Both the position numbers and the translations under genes were made by a program. From contig NZ_JAOVZO020000017.1 of NCBI RefSeq assembly GCF_025717065.2, positions 496,001-560,000 of the forward strand: a DNA stretch of 64,000 bases, read 5' to 3'. Within the stretch, counting starts at the first letter, position 1. The number at the start of each line of letters is the position of its first letter. Origin of the DNA: Tahibacter soli (GTDB lineage: Bacteria; Pseudomonadota; Gammaproteobacteria; Xanthomonadales; Rhodanobacteraceae). This document shows, one piece after another, positions 1 to 8,651 of this stretch. The notes under the pieces are model-generated. The model did no database searches. It was given only the letters and a program-made list of their open reading frames with translations, and had not been told where the DNA came from.

Positions 1-245
1 ATGCGCCGACCGCGGTGGCGACGCTGCCGCCGCTGCAGCTCGCGCGCGCGTTCATCAACGAAACGGCGGTGGCCGCGCTCGGGCTGCGCGCTTTCCTGTT
101 CACGCTCAAGCTCGAACGCGCGTACTCGAAGGCCGAGCTGACCGACCTTCTGCCGGAGTATCGCCGCGTGCTGGCGAAGGCGAAGGACGAGGCGTTCGCC
201 GACGCGATGGCGCGGCGCGTCGAGGCGATGCTCGCCGAGGCCTGA
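1..245 (+). CDS. C-terminal end of an unidentified protein (cut by window start)
   Basis: The reading frame is open from the third base of the window and stops with TGA at 243-245, so only about the last 80 residues are visible. The GTG at position 15 is probably an internal valine, not the start. The fragment is Ala/Leu/Lys/Glu-rich and predicted helical, ending in a charged helix (KAKDEAFADAMARRVEAMLA). No motif identifies a family and I do not recognise it. It is convergent with the glycosyltransferase that ends at 255, so the two share a 9-base gap with no obvious terminator. Confidence 0.55.
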   Translation, partial: APTAVATLPPLQLARAFINETAVAALGLRAFLFTLKLERAYSKAELTDLLPEYRRVLAKAKDEAFADAMARRVEAMLAEA

Positions 246-254
246 CGTTGAGAA

Positions 255-1037
255 CTAGGCGATCGGCTGGCCGCGGTCGAGCAGCCACAGCTTGATGTAC
301 TTCTGGCGTACGTAGTTCGCGTCGACCCACGCGTAGACGAGGCCGCGCCAGCCGTCGAGAAAGCCCAGGCGCAGCACGTAGCCGCGCACGAAGCGCCACC
401 ACGGATTGAACAGGAGGTTCATGACCGTCGCGCGGCGTCCGCGCGCGCGGTCGTGCTCGGCCATCATCCGCGCGTAGCGCTCCAGCCGCGCGAGCTGGTC
501 GGCGAGCGAGCGGTACGCGTGATGCAGGAGGTCGCCCGCGAGCGTCTCGACCTTGCCGTCGACGCTCGCGTGCTCGTGGATTTCGCGGTCGCCGCGCCAG
601 CCGCCGCGGCGGCGGTCGAACAGGCGCAGCACGCGGTCGGGATACGCGTTGCCGTGGCGCAGGTACGCGCCGAAATAGTCGGTCGCGCGCGCGCAGCGAT
701 AGCCCGACGTGCCGGCGAAGCCCGCGTCGCGCGCCGTTTCGATCGACGCGCGCAGCTCGGCGCTCACGCGCTCGTCGGCATCCAGGCACAGCACCCAGTC
801 GTGCGAAGCCTGTTGCACCGCGTAGTCCTTCTGGCGCCGGTAACCGTCGAACGCACGCTCGATCACGCGCGCGCCGGCTGTCTGCGCGCGTTCGCGGGTG
901 CCGTCGGTCGAGCCCGAGTCGACGACGACCACCTCGTCGCAGAACGCGAGCGACGCGATGCAGGCGTCGATGCGGTCGGCCTCGTTCAGCGTGATGATGC
1001 AGGCGGACAGGCGCGGTCGGTCGGCGATGGCAGTCAT
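255..1037 (-). CDS. Glycosyltransferase family 2, WaaE/KdtX-like
   Basis: A 260-residue inverting GT-A glycosyltransferase, probably cytoplasmic and acting on the lipopolysaccharide core or another envelope glycan. The N-terminus has the GT2 nucleotide-sugar fold: SACIITLNEADRI, then VVVDSGSTDGT, and the metal-binding acidic motif LCLDADERVS near residue 93. The C-terminal half, with conserved NLLFNPWWRFVRGYVLRLGF and a WVDANY segment, matches the WaaE-like subfamily that adds a sugar to the inner core. Length is typical. The donor and acceptor cannot be deduced. It is divergent from the GT39-type gene at 1215, which also suggests an envelope glycan role. Confidence 0.82.
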   Translation of the reverse strand: MTAIADRPRLSACIITLNEADRIDACIASLAFCDEVVVVDSGSTDGTRERAQTAGARVIERAFDGYRRQKDYAVQQASHDWVLCLDADERVSAELRASIETARDAGFAGTSGYRCARATDYFGAYLRHGNAYPDRVLRLFDRRRGGWRGDREIHEHASVDGKVETLAGDLLHHAYRSLADQLARLERYARMMAEHDRARGRRATVMNLLFNPWWRFVRGYVLRLGFLDGWRGLVYAWVDANYVRQKYIKLWLLDRGQPIA

Positions 1038-1214
1038 GCGGGTGGCGGCAAGGGCACGGCCGTGAAGGATAGCCGACGCGGCACCCGCAGCCCTGCACGG
1101 CCGCCCCGGTGCGTACCGGCCGCCGCGCGCCGCGATGGCCGGCGTTCAGCCGTTTGGGCCGCTTCCGGCGCCGCGCTCGGCTAAACTGCGCGCCCCGTAC
1201 CGAACCGGCGCCCG

Positions 1215-2921
1215 ATGCGACAGTCCGCCCGACACTTCCTCGTTCCGCCCGCGTGGCTGGCGCTCTGGTGCGCGGTCGCGCTGTTCGCGATCTTCCAGCA
1301 CGGCCCGATGCCGCTGTACTCGACGCGCACGCTCGCCGTGGCGTGGGAGATGTGGCAGAGCGGCCAGTTCATCGTGCCCCACATCAACGGCGAGCCGTAC
1401 AGTCACAAGGTGCCGCTGCTGTTCTGGCTGATTCACGCGGGCTGGGCCGTGTTCGGCGTCAACGACGTGTGGCCGCGCGTACTAGAGGTGCTGATCGGCG
1501 CGAGCTGGATCGTCGTGTCGGTCGCGCTGGCACGGCGCGTGTTCGCGCTGCGTCCGGCCGTCGCGCGCCTGACGCCGTGGTTCCTGCTCGCGCTGACGTA
1601 CGCGTTCCTGTTCGGTCTGCAGATCATGTACGAGGTGCTGCTGGCCGTATGGGTCGTCGCGGCGCTCGCATCGCTCGCCGGCAAGCCGCGCTGGGGCTGG
1701 TTCGCGGTGTTCGTCGGCGCGGGGCTCATGACCAAGGGGCCCGTCATGCTCCTGCACGTCGCGTTTCCGCTGCTGCTCGGTCCGTGGTGGAGCGAACACG
1801 CGCGCGCCGACCGGCGCGGCTGGTATCTGAAGGGCATCGCGGCGCTCCTCGGCGGTTTCGCGATTCTCGTCGCGTGGGCGCTGCCCGCCGCGTACGCCGG
1901 TGGCGAGGCCTATCGCAACGAACTCTTCTTCATGCAGACCGCCGGTCGCATGGTCGACAGTTTCGATCATGCACGGCCGCTGTACTGGTATTTCCCGATG
2001 CTGCTCGTGCTGCTGTTTCCGTGGGTCGGCTGGCCGCGGCTGTGGCATGCGATGGCGAAGCTGCGCCGGCCGATCGGCGACGGCGAGCGGTTTCTGATCG
2101 CGTGGCTCGCGCCGACGTTCGCGGTCTTCTGCCTGATCTCGGGCAAGCAGGTGTATTACCTCCTGCCGCTGCTGCCGGGCGCCGCGATGGCGCTGGCCTG
2201 TGCGCTCGGGCGTCAGCAGGTGCGCGACGAGACGCTTGGCCGCTTCTGGAATCCGTGGCCGCTGGCCGTCGCCGCGCTGTTCTTCGCGGTGCTGCTGTTC
2301 GCGCTGCCGGCGTGGCTCGCGAGCGGACACCTGAACTCGCACTGGGCGCACGACGCCGCGCGACTCTCGCCCTGGTACGGCGTCGTCTTCGTCGTGCTCG
2401 GCCTCTTGTTGCTGCTGCCGGGCCGCGGCGACGACACGCAGCTGCACCGCGTCGCGGGCGTGGGTCTGTTCGCTGCCGCCGCGGCGCATTCGCTGTTCGC
2501 GCAGACGCTGTTCCACAATTTCGACCTGCGTCCGGCCGCTGCGGCGATCGGCGCGGCGCGCGCGCAGGGCGTGCCGGTCGCCAATCTCGGCGTGTACGCC
2601 GGCCAGTTCCATTTCCATGCGCGCATGACGGGGCACATCGACGAGATCTACGAAGGGCAGATCGCCGAGTGGACGCAAAAGCATCCCGGCGGCCTGATCG
2701 TGCGCTACTCGCCGAAGCTCGATCTCGATGCGCGCCGCTACGCGCGCCTGATCCAGCCGTTCCGCTCGCAATGGCTCGAAATCTGGGACGCCGACAAGCT
2801 CGCCGCGCTCAAGGCCGGCAAAACCCCGGCCGAACCGGAGCGCCGCACGCAGCTGTACCCGCCCGACTACTGGCGCTACGGCACGCCGCCGGCGCGCGAC
2901 GGCGCGGAGCTGACGGACTGA
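1215..2921 (+). CDS. Membrane glycosyltransferase, GT39/ArnT-like
   Basis: A 568-residue polytopic inner-membrane protein with about 11-12 hydrophobic segments, of the GT-C superfamily that uses polyprenyl-phosphate sugars (ArnT, PMT). The signature after the first membrane segment, SGQFIVPHINGEPYSHKVPL followed by LFW, corresponds to the ArnT region normally reading SGDWxxPxxNGxPYFxKPPLxYW. Where ArnT and relatives have the catalytic acidic pair DE just before this region, this protein has YSTRTLAVAWEM (residues 35-46), so the usual catalytic aspartate is not visible. It may belong to a Xanthomonadales subfamily with altered chemistry. The C-terminal 150 residues are soluble and probably periplasmic. 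The gene precedes ntrX by about 80 bases on the same strand. Confidence 0.75.
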   Translation: MRQSARHFLVPPAWLALWCAVALFAIFQHGPMPLYSTRTLAVAWEMWQSGQFIVPHINGEPYSHKVPLLFWLIHAGWAVFGVNDVWPRVLEVLIGASWIVVSVALARRVFALRPAVARLTPWFLLALTYAFLFGLQIMYEVLLAVWVVAALASLAGKPRWGWFAVFVGAGLMTKGPVMLLHVAFPLLLGPWWSEHARADRRGWYLKGIAALLGGFAILVAWALPAAYAGGEAYRNELFFMQTAGRMVDSFDHARPLYWYFPMLLVLLFPWVGWPRLWHAMAKLRRPIGDGERFLIAWLAPTFAVFCLISGKQVYYLLPLLPGAAMALACALGRQQVRDETLGRFWNPWPLAVAALFFAVLLFALPAWLASGHLNSHWAHDAARLSPWYGVVFVVLGLLLLLPGRGDDTQLHRVAGVGLFAAAAAHSLFAQTLFHNFDLRPAAAAIGAARAQGVPVANLGVYAGQFHFHARMTGHIDEIYEGQIAEWTQKHPGGLIVRYSPKLDLDARRYARLIQPFRSQWLEIWDADKLAALKAGKTPAEPERRTQLYPPDYWRYGTPPARDGAELTD

Positions 2922-3002
2922 CCGACCGCTAACGGCGAACGAACTCCCGCCGTGACGCGATGCGCTATGCTGCATCGTCGTATTGGCGCCACAGGGGCGG
3001 GC

Positions 3003-4385
3003 ATGGCTTCCGGACACATACTCGTCGTCGACGACGAGCCCGACATCCGCAGTCTGGTCAAGGAAATCCTCGAGGACGAGGGGTACCAGGTCAGCGTGGC
3101 GGAGAACGCGCAAGCCGCGCGCGAGGCGCGCCGGCAGCAGCGTCCGGACGTCGTGCTGCTCGATATCTGGATGCCCGACACCGACGGCATCAGCCTGTTG
3201 CGCGAATGGTCCGAGCGCGGCGGCCTGCCGTGTCCCGTGATCATGATTTCCGGCCACGGCACGGTCGAAACCGCGGTCGAGGCCACGCGCCTGGGCGCGT
3301 ACGACTTCGTCGAAAAACCCATCTCGCTCGCCAAGCTCTTGCTCACCGTCGAGCGCGCGCTCGAAGCTAGCCGCCTCAAGCGCGAGAACGAAGGCCTGAA
3401 GCGCAATATTCCGGTGCCGCTCGAGCCGATCGGTTCGTCGCGCGCGATGCAGTCGCTGCGCAGCCAGCTCGAACGTCTCGCCGGCCACGACACGTGGCTC
3501 CTGATGACCGGCGAACCCGGCAGCGGCAAGGAATCGCTCGGCCGCTGGATGCACGAGCGCAGCGCGCGCCGCGCGGGCCCGTTCGTGACCGTGGCGCCGG
3601 GTTCGATCGCGCGCGAACACGCGGCGCAAGCCCTGTTCGGCGCCGAGGACGGTAACGGCGTGCAGTACGGCCTGCTCGAACAGGCGAACGGCGGCACGTT
3701 GTTTCTCGACGAGGTCGCCGAACTCGATCCGGAACTTCAGCTGCGCCTTTCCTCGACGCTCGAACGCCGCGCGCTGATCCGCTGCGGCGGTCGCGAGCCG
3801 GTGCCGCTCGACGTGCGCGTGATCGCCGCGACCGCGCAGGATCTCGAAGCGCTCGTCGGCGCGGGCCGTTTCCGCGACGAACTCTATTACCAGCTCAAGG
3901 TGGTGCCGCTCGCCGTGCCGGCGCTGCGCGAACGCATCGAGGACGTGCCCGAGCTCCTGCACTACTACGCCGATTTTTTTGCCAATCGCGACAAATTGCC
4001 TTATCGCCATTTTCCGGTCGCGGTGCAGAATCGCCTGCGCAACTACGGCTGGCCCGGCAATCTGCGCGAGCTGCGCAACCTCGTGCAGCGGCTTCTGATA
4101 CTCGGCGCCGCGCCCGAGGTCGAACTCGCCGAAGTCGAGCACGCGCTCGGCGCCGCGCCGCCGCCGGTGCGCGCGCCGCGCGGCGACGGCTTCGACATCG
4201 ACTACGGCCTGCCGCTGCGCGAGGCGCGCGAGCAGTTCGAACGCGCCTACCTGTTGCGCCAGCTGCAGGAGGCCGGCGGCAGCGTCGGCAAGCTCGCCAA
4301 GGCCGTCGGCATGGAGCGCACGCATTTGTACCGCAAGCTGCGCGACCTCGGCGTCGACGTGAAGGCGATGGCGCGCGAAGACTGA
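3003..4385 (+). CDS. ntrX: NtrX-like response regulator, AAA+ without GAFTGA loop
   Basis: A 460-residue three-domain regulator. Residues 1-120 are a receiver domain with acidic pocket D10/D11, phospho-acceptor D54 (VVLLDIWMPD) and the EKP lysine near 105. Residues 145-380 are an AAA+ domain with Walker A GEPGSGKE (170-177) and Walker B GTLFLDE (231-237). The C-terminus is a Fis-type helix-turn-helix (GKLAKAVGMERTHLYRKL). The surface loop that in sigma-54 activators reads GAFTGA is replaced by a short GAEDGNGVQYG (213-223), so contact with sigma-54 is doubtful, as noted for some NtrX proteins. I chose ATG at 3003 because the receiver begins there; the frame extends upstream to 2952. The expected partner kinase NtrY is not adjacent. 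Confidence 0.85.
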   Translation: MASGHILVVDDEPDIRSLVKEILEDEGYQVSVAENAQAAREARRQQRPDVVLLDIWMPDTDGISLLREWSERGGLPCPVIMISGHGTVETAVEATRLGAYDFVEKPISLAKLLLTVERALEASRLKRENEGLKRNIPVPLEPIGSSRAMQSLRSQLERLAGHDTWLLMTGEPGSGKESLGRWMHERSARRAGPFVTVAPGSIAREHAAQALFGAEDGNGVQYGLLEQANGGTLFLDEVAELDPELQLRLSSTLERRALIRCGGREPVPLDVRVIAATAQDLEALVGAGRFRDELYYQLKVVPLAVPALRERIEDVPELLHYYADFFANRDKLPYRHFPVAVQNRLRNYGWPGNLRELRNLVQRLLILGAAPEVELAEVEHALGAAPPPVRAPRGDGFDIDYGLPLREAREQFERAYLLRQLQEAGGSVGKLAKAVGMERTHLYRKLRDLGVDVKAMARED

Positions 4386-4705
4386 TGGACGTGCAGGCGC
4401 TGATCGCGAACCTGCGCGCGCAGATCGGCGGCGCGCGCGACGGCGCGCTGCTGCGTTTCTCGCTCGCCAACGCGCTGGCCGGTGGCGGCGATCACGCCGC
4501 CGCGGCGCAGGCGTGCCGCGACACGCTCGCGTTCGACGCGAACTATTCCGCGGCGTGGAAGCTCTTGGGAAAATCCCTCGCGCAGAGCGGCGACACAGCC
4601 GGCGCGATCGACGCGTACGAGCGCGGTATCGCCGTCGCCGCGGCGCGCGGCGACAAGCAGGCCCAGAAGGAAATGGATGTTTTTCTACGGCGCCTGAAGC
4701 GCTGA
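4385..4705 (+). CDS. Small TPR protein following ntrX
   Basis: A 106-residue protein made almost entirely of tetratricopeptide-like helices: LANALAGGGDHAAAAQACRD, then AAWKLLGKSLAQSGDTAGAI and DAYERGIAVAAARGD. There is no signal peptide, so it is probably a cytoplasmic protein-protein interaction module. Its ATG shares one base with the TGA of ntrX (TGATG), so the two are translationally coupled and presumably act together. Its stop codon lies inside a strong hairpin at 4700-4723. The partner and exact role are unknown. Confidence 0.8.
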   Translation: MDVQALIANLRAQIGGARDGALLRFSLANALAGGGDHAAAAQACRDTLAFDANYSAAWKLLGKSLAQSGDTAGAIDAYERGIAVAAARGDKQAQKEMDVFLRRLKR

Positions 4706-4723
4706 CGCCGCCTGGCGTCAGCG
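4700..4723. terminator. Hairpin between convergent genes
   Basis: Inverted repeat with arms CGCTGACGCC (4700-4709) and GGCGTCAGCG (4714-4723) around a 4-base loop. It overlaps the stop codon of the TPR gene and lies just before the end of the mipA-like gene on the other strand, so it could end transcription from both sides. There is no T-run on either side, which lowers confidence that it works as an intrinsic terminator. Confidence 0.5.
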
Positions 4724-4733
4724 TTGCGCACGT

Positions 4734-5552
4734 TCAGAACCGGTACGCGGCGAACACGCCCACGGTGTTCTGGTTTTCGTCGGCGACGATCGGGCTGTCC
4801 TTCGCATCGCCCTGCAGCCGCGCCGCCGTCGCGCGCGCGCCGAGGCTCCACTTTTCGCCGAGCCGGTACGTCGCGCCGAGCGAAAAGCGCACTTCGCTCG
4901 CGCCCGCGTCCGGCGTGTACGGGGCGAGGCCCGACGCTGCCGCCTGCGCGGCGTCGACGCCGAAGAACGTCTGGTTGCGCTTGGCGTTGCTCCAGCTCAC
5001 GCCGGGACCGAACGACACGCGCAGGCGGTCGGTGACGTCGAGGTTCGCCTGCGCGTCGAGCGAGACGATCGTGCCGTGATCCTTGCCCGCGGCGTCGGTC
5101 GCCACGCCGCCGGACAGTTCGAACCAGCCGCGCTCGTAGACCGCGTAGAAACCGGCGTAAGCCGTCCCGTCGATGTCGCCGAGGCCGCGCAGGCGCGGAT
5201 CTTCGTCGGCGTCGTCCTCGTCGCGCAGCTTCGTCGGCTGCGCCGAGATCGCCGCGCCGACGCGGAAGTTTTCCGTGTGCCACAGGTCGTAGCCGACGCC
5301 CAGTCCCGGCATGCCCGGCGCGCGGCCGACGAAGAAATTGCCGCGGCGCGCGTTGATGAACGGCAGCGCCTGCGTTTCGGTCTTGTCGCTGCCGGGAAAC
5401 AGCGGTCGCGACCCGACGCCCGCGCCGAGCACGACGTGCCACGCATCGTCGTCGGGCGGCGCGTCGGCGATGGCCGCGCCGAACGGCAGCAGGACCGCGA
5501 ACGCGGCGAACGTATGGGCTTTGCGGCGGACAAACGCGGTTTCTCGATTCAT
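4734..5552 (-). CDS. MipA/OmpV-type outer membrane protein (internal start of a fused frame)
   Basis: A 272-residue protein of the MipA/OmpV family, outer-membrane beta-barrels linked in E. coli to a murein-synthesising complex. The N-terminus is a signal peptide (AHTFAAFAVLLPFGAAIADA). The mature part alternates polar and hydrophobic residues, as in beta strands, and ends GVFAAYRF with the terminal aromatic residue expected of an outer-membrane barrel. ATG at 5552 is preceded by GGAG at an 8-base spacing, a good ribosome binding site. No in-frame stop separates this gene from the RND permease upstream, so the same frame reads through from 8651. I favour independent translation from 5552 because the signal peptide would be useless inside a fusion. 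Confidence 0.75.
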   Translation of the reverse strand: MNRETAFVRRKAHTFAAFAVLLPFGAAIADAPPDDDAWHVVLGAGVGSRPLFPGSDKTETQALPFINARRGNFFVGRAPGMPGLGVGYDLWHTENFRVGAAISAQPTKLRDEDDADEDPRLRGLGDIDGTAYAGFYAVYERGWFELSGGVATDAAGKDHGTIVSLDAQANLDVTDRLRVSFGPGVSWSNAKRNQTFFGVDAAQAAASGLAPYTPDAGASEVRFSLGATYRLGEKWSLGARATAARLQGDAKDSPIVADENQNTVGVFAAYRF

Positions 5553-8500
5553 CGTTCCAGCTCCGATTGCAAGGTCAATTGGTTGTTGCGTACGACACCC
5601 GGCTCGTGCGCCGGACGAAAAAAACTGCGCGGCGCGGCGGCGAGCCGCGTCGACGCAGGCGAAAACCACGGGAACGACGAGGAGCGACAACGCGGTCGAC
5701 GTGACGAGTCCCCCGATCACCGCGATGGCCATCGGCTGGCGGAAGCTCGCGTCGGGGCCGAGACCGAGCGCGATCGGCGCCATGCCGGCGATCATCGCGA
5801 GCGACGTCATGACGATCGGCCGCGCGCGCTTGGCGCACGCGTCGAGCATCGCGTCGACGGCGCTCAGGCCGCGTTCGCGCATACCGAGCACGGCGTATTC
5901 GACGAGCAGGATCGAGTTCTTGCTGACGATGCCCATCAGCATGACGAGGCCGATCAGCGCCGGGATGTCGAGCTCGCTGCCGCCCAGCAGCAGCGCGACG
6001 AACGCGCCGCCGAGCGACAGCGGGATCGCCGAGAGTATCGTCAGCGGCTGCAGAAAATCCTTGAACAGCACCGCGAGCACGCAGAACACGCAGACGAGGC
6101 CGACGACGATCGCCATTGAAAATCCGGCCGCGAGTTCGCCGGCCATTTCGGCGTCGCCTTCTTCGACGAGACGCACCGACGACGGCAGCGCCGCGACCGA
6201 GGGCAGGGCCATGGCGGCTTCGAGCGCCGGCCCGAGCGGCGAGCCGCCGAGATCGGCCGTGAGCATGACGTAGCGGCGCCGGTCGTAGCGCTCGATCTGC
6301 GCCGGGCCGCTTTCGAGTGCGACGGCGGCGATCGTCGACAGCGGCACGAGGCCGTCGCGGCCCGGCACGCGCAGGTTCGCGAGCGCGGCGAGATCGTTGC
6401 GCGCCGCGTCGGGCAGGCGCACGCGAATGTACAACTGGCGGTTGTCGAGATTCAGGCGCGCCACGCGCGCGTCGAAGTCGCCGCTGGTCGCGATGCGCAG
6501 CGTGTCGCCGATCGTCGCGGCGGTGACGCCGCGTTCGGCGGCGAGCCGCGCGTCGGGACGAAACACGATCTCGGGGCGCTCCAGGCTCGCGCTCGACGTG
6601 ACGTTCGACAAAGACGCCACGCCGCGCAGCTCGCGTTCGATCGCGCGCGCGCTCGTCGTCAGCGCGGCGGTGTCGTCGCCGGTCAGGATCAGCTGCAGCT
6701 TCTCGCCGGGCGCGCCGGACGACAGCGCGAAGCGCGCGCCGGCGACGTCGCCGAGCCGCTCGCGGATGCGGCGTTCGATCTCGCTCTGACCTTCGCGCTC
6801 GCCGCGCGGCGCGAACGTCAGTACGAGGCTGCCGCGGCGCACGTCGGCGGCCTCGCCGTCGTCGTTTTCGCCGGACGTCGCGCCCGCGGTCGCGAACACG
6901 CGCGCGATGCCGTCGACGCCCGCGAGGCTCGCGCGCGCCGCTTCGATCGCCGCGAGCGTATCGGCGAGCGAACTGCCGGGCGGCAGCTCGACCGCGATCG
7001 TCGTGTGGCCGCGGTCGGCGGCCGGCACGAAGCCGGTCGGAATCAGCGGCACCAGCGCAAGCGACGCGGCGAGAAACCCCGTGGCACCGGCGAGCGTCGC
7101 CGTGCGATGCGCGAGGCACCAGCGCACCGCGGCGAGATACGAGCGCGTGACCCGTCCGTCGACATGTTCGCGCTGCGGCGCATCCTTCAGCACGAAGGCG
7201 GCGAGCATCGGCGTCAGTGCGCGTGCTACCAGGAGCGACATCAGCACGGCGACGACCGCGGTCCAGCCGAACTGGCGGAAGAACAGGCCCGGCACGCCGC
7301 TCATCAGTGCGGTCGGCAGGAACACCACGACGAGCGCGAGCGTCGTCGCGACGACGGCGAGCGCGATTTCGTCGACCGCGTCGACGACGGCCTCGCGCAT
7401 CGGCTTGCCGTAGCGCCGGTGTCGTTCGATGTTTTCGACCTCGACGATCGCGTCGTCGACGAGCACGCCGACGATCACCGCGAGCGCGAGCAGCGTGAGC
7501 ATGTTGAGCGAGTAGCCGAGCCAGTACATCGCCGCGAACGTCGGCAGGATCGACAGCGGCAGCGCGAGCGCGGCGACGAGCGTCGCGCGCCAATCGCGCA
7601 GGAACGCGAACACCACGAGCACGGCGAGCAGCGCGCCTTCGAGCAGCATCTGCATGGAGCCGGCGTATTGCTGGCGCGTGTAGTCGACGCGGTCGTACAC
7701 GATGTCGGCGCGCAGCGACGCATCGCCGGCCGCGAGTTCCGCGAGCGCCGCGGCGACGCCCTCGGCGATGCGCGTGTCGTCGTGTCCCTTGGCGCGGTAC
7801 AGGCGAAACCCGACGACCGGCCTGCCGTCGAGCAGTGCGGCCTGCCGGCGTTCGGCGGCGCCGTCGCGCACCGCGGCGATCTCGTCGAGGCGCAGGCGCC
7901 GGCCGTCCGGCAGCGCGATCGGCCAGGCCGCGAGTTCGCTCGCGCGGCGCACGGTCGCGATCGTGCGCACCGACTGCTCGGCGCCGCCGACGCGGCCCGC
8001 GCCGCCGGACGATTCCTGCTGCATCTCGCGCAACGCGCGCGACACGTCGGCGGCCGTCACCCCGAGCGCGGCGAGGCGTACCGGATCGACCTCGACGCGC
8101 ACCTCGCGCGCGACGCCGCCGACGCGCTCGAAGCGCCCCACGCCCGGCACCGCGAGCACGCGCTTGGCGATCGTGTCGTCGACGAACCACGACAGCGCGG
8201 TTTCGTCCAGGCGCGACGACGCGACCGCGTAGCCGAGTATCGGTTCGCCGGCGACGACGACCGATTCGACGGTCGGCTGCAAGAGGTCTTCGGGCAGGTC
8301 GGCGCGCGTGCGGTCGACGGCGTTCTTGGTTTCGATCAGCGCATCGGACAGGCGCTTTTCGAGCACGAACTCGACCCGGATCGTGACGAGGCCGTCGCTG
8401 ACCGTCGTGCGCAGGTGCTTAAGGCCCGCGAGCGTCGACAGCGAATCTTCCACTTTGCGGGCGACTTCGGTTTCGAGCTGCGCCGGCGCCGCGCCGGGCT

Positions 8501-8651
8501 GCGCGAGCGTCACGACGACCACCGGCAGGTCGATGTCCGGCAACGCCTGTACCGGCAGCCGCGCGAAACCCCACAGGCCCGCGAGCGTCAGCAGCGCGAA
8601 CAGCAGGATCGCCGGAATCGGATTGCGGATCGACCACGTCGCGAGGTTCAC
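4734..8651 (-). CDS. RND efflux permease (HAE-1-like), frame runs on into MipA/OmpV
   Basis: The first 1033 codons (8651-5553) encode a complete RND proton-driven permease of the inner membrane. They contain TM1 (NPIPAILLFALLTLAGLWGF), the periplasmic porter loop, the TM4 acidic pair in VGVLVDDAIVEVENIERH, a second porter half and a closing set of membrane helices (LVTSTALSLLVVPVVFACV). It would pair with the adaptor encoded just upstream to export drugs or other small molecules. GTG at 8651 is chosen because it gives a 4-base GTGA overlap with the adaptor stop. After the last helix the frame stays open through the intergenic bases into the MipA-like gene, giving a 1305-codon frame. An A7 run at 5618-5624 lies in this tail; a one-base shift there would end the permease at 5575. 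Confidence 0.8.
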   Translation of the reverse strand: MNLATWSIRNPIPAILLFALLTLAGLWGFARLPVQALPDIDLPVVVVTLAQPGAAPAQLETEVARKVEDSLSTLAGLKHLRTTVSDGLVTIRVEFVLEKRLSDALIETKNAVDRTRADLPEDLLQPTVESVVVAGEPILGYAVASSRLDETALSWFVDDTIAKRVLAVPGVGRFERVGGVAREVRVEVDPVRLAALGVTAADVSRALREMQQESSGGAGRVGGAEQSVRTIATVRRASELAAWPIALPDGRRLRLDEIAAVRDGAAERRQAALLDGRPVVGFRLYRAKGHDDTRIAEGVAAALAELAAGDASLRADIVYDRVDYTRQQYAGSMQMLLEGALLAVLVVFAFLRDWRATLVAALALPLSILPTFAAMYWLGYSLNMLTLLALAVIVGVLVDDAIVEVENIERHRRYGKPMREAVVDAVDEIALAVVATTLALVVVFLPTALMSGVPGLFFRQFGWTAVVAVLMSLLVARALTPMLAAFVLKDAPQREHVDGRVTRSYLAAVRWCLAHRTATLAGATGFLAASLALVPLIPTGFVPAADRGHTTIAVELPPGSSLADTLAAIEAARASLAGVDGIARVFATAGATSGENDDGEAADVRRGSLVLTFAPRGEREGQSEIERRIRERLGDVAGARFALSSGAPGEKLQLILTGDDTAALTTSARAIERELRGVASLSNVTSSASLERPEIVFRPDARLAAERGVTAATIGDTLRIATSGDFDARVARLNLDNRQLYIRVRLPDAARNDLAALANLRVPGRDGLVPLSTIAAVALESGPAQIERYDRRRYVMLTADLGGSPLGPALEAAMALPSVAALPSSVRLVEEGDAEMAGELAAGFSMAIVVGLVCVFCVLAVLFKDFLQPLTILSAIPLSLGGAFVALLLGGSELDIPALIGLVMLMGIVSKNSILLVEYAVLGMRERGLSAVDAMLDACAKRARPIVMTSLAMIAGMAPIALGLGPDASFRQPMAIAVIGGLVTSTALSLLVVPVVFACVDAARRRAAQFFSSGARAGCRTQQPIDLAIGAGTMNRETAFVRRKAHTFAAFAVLLPFGAAIADAPPDDDAWHVVLGAGVGSRPLFPGSDKTETQALPFINARRGNFFVGRAPGMPGLGVGYDLWHTENFRVGAAISAQPTKLRDEDDADEDPRLRGLGDIDGTAYAGFYAVYERGWFELSGGVATDAAGKDHGTIVSLDAQANLDVTDRLRVSFGPGVSWSNAKRNQTFFGVDAAQAAASGLAPYTPDAGASEVRFSLGATYRLGEKWSLGARATAARLQGDAKDSPIVADENQNTVGVFAAYRF

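Noticed and set aside
1482-4325. A 947-codon open frame on the minus strand
   Set aside because: It is an antisense shadow of the GT39 and ntrX genes, with His/Arg/Ala-biased composition and no recognisable domain. Long shadows are common at this G+C content. The same applies to other long frames opposite rpoD, the TonB receptor and the proteases.
5618-5624. Programmed frameshifting at the A7 run in the RND/MipA joint
   Set aside because: The run lies in the coding strand as T7 and no slippery heptamer plus downstream structure is evident; sequencing error or natural loss of the stop is simpler.
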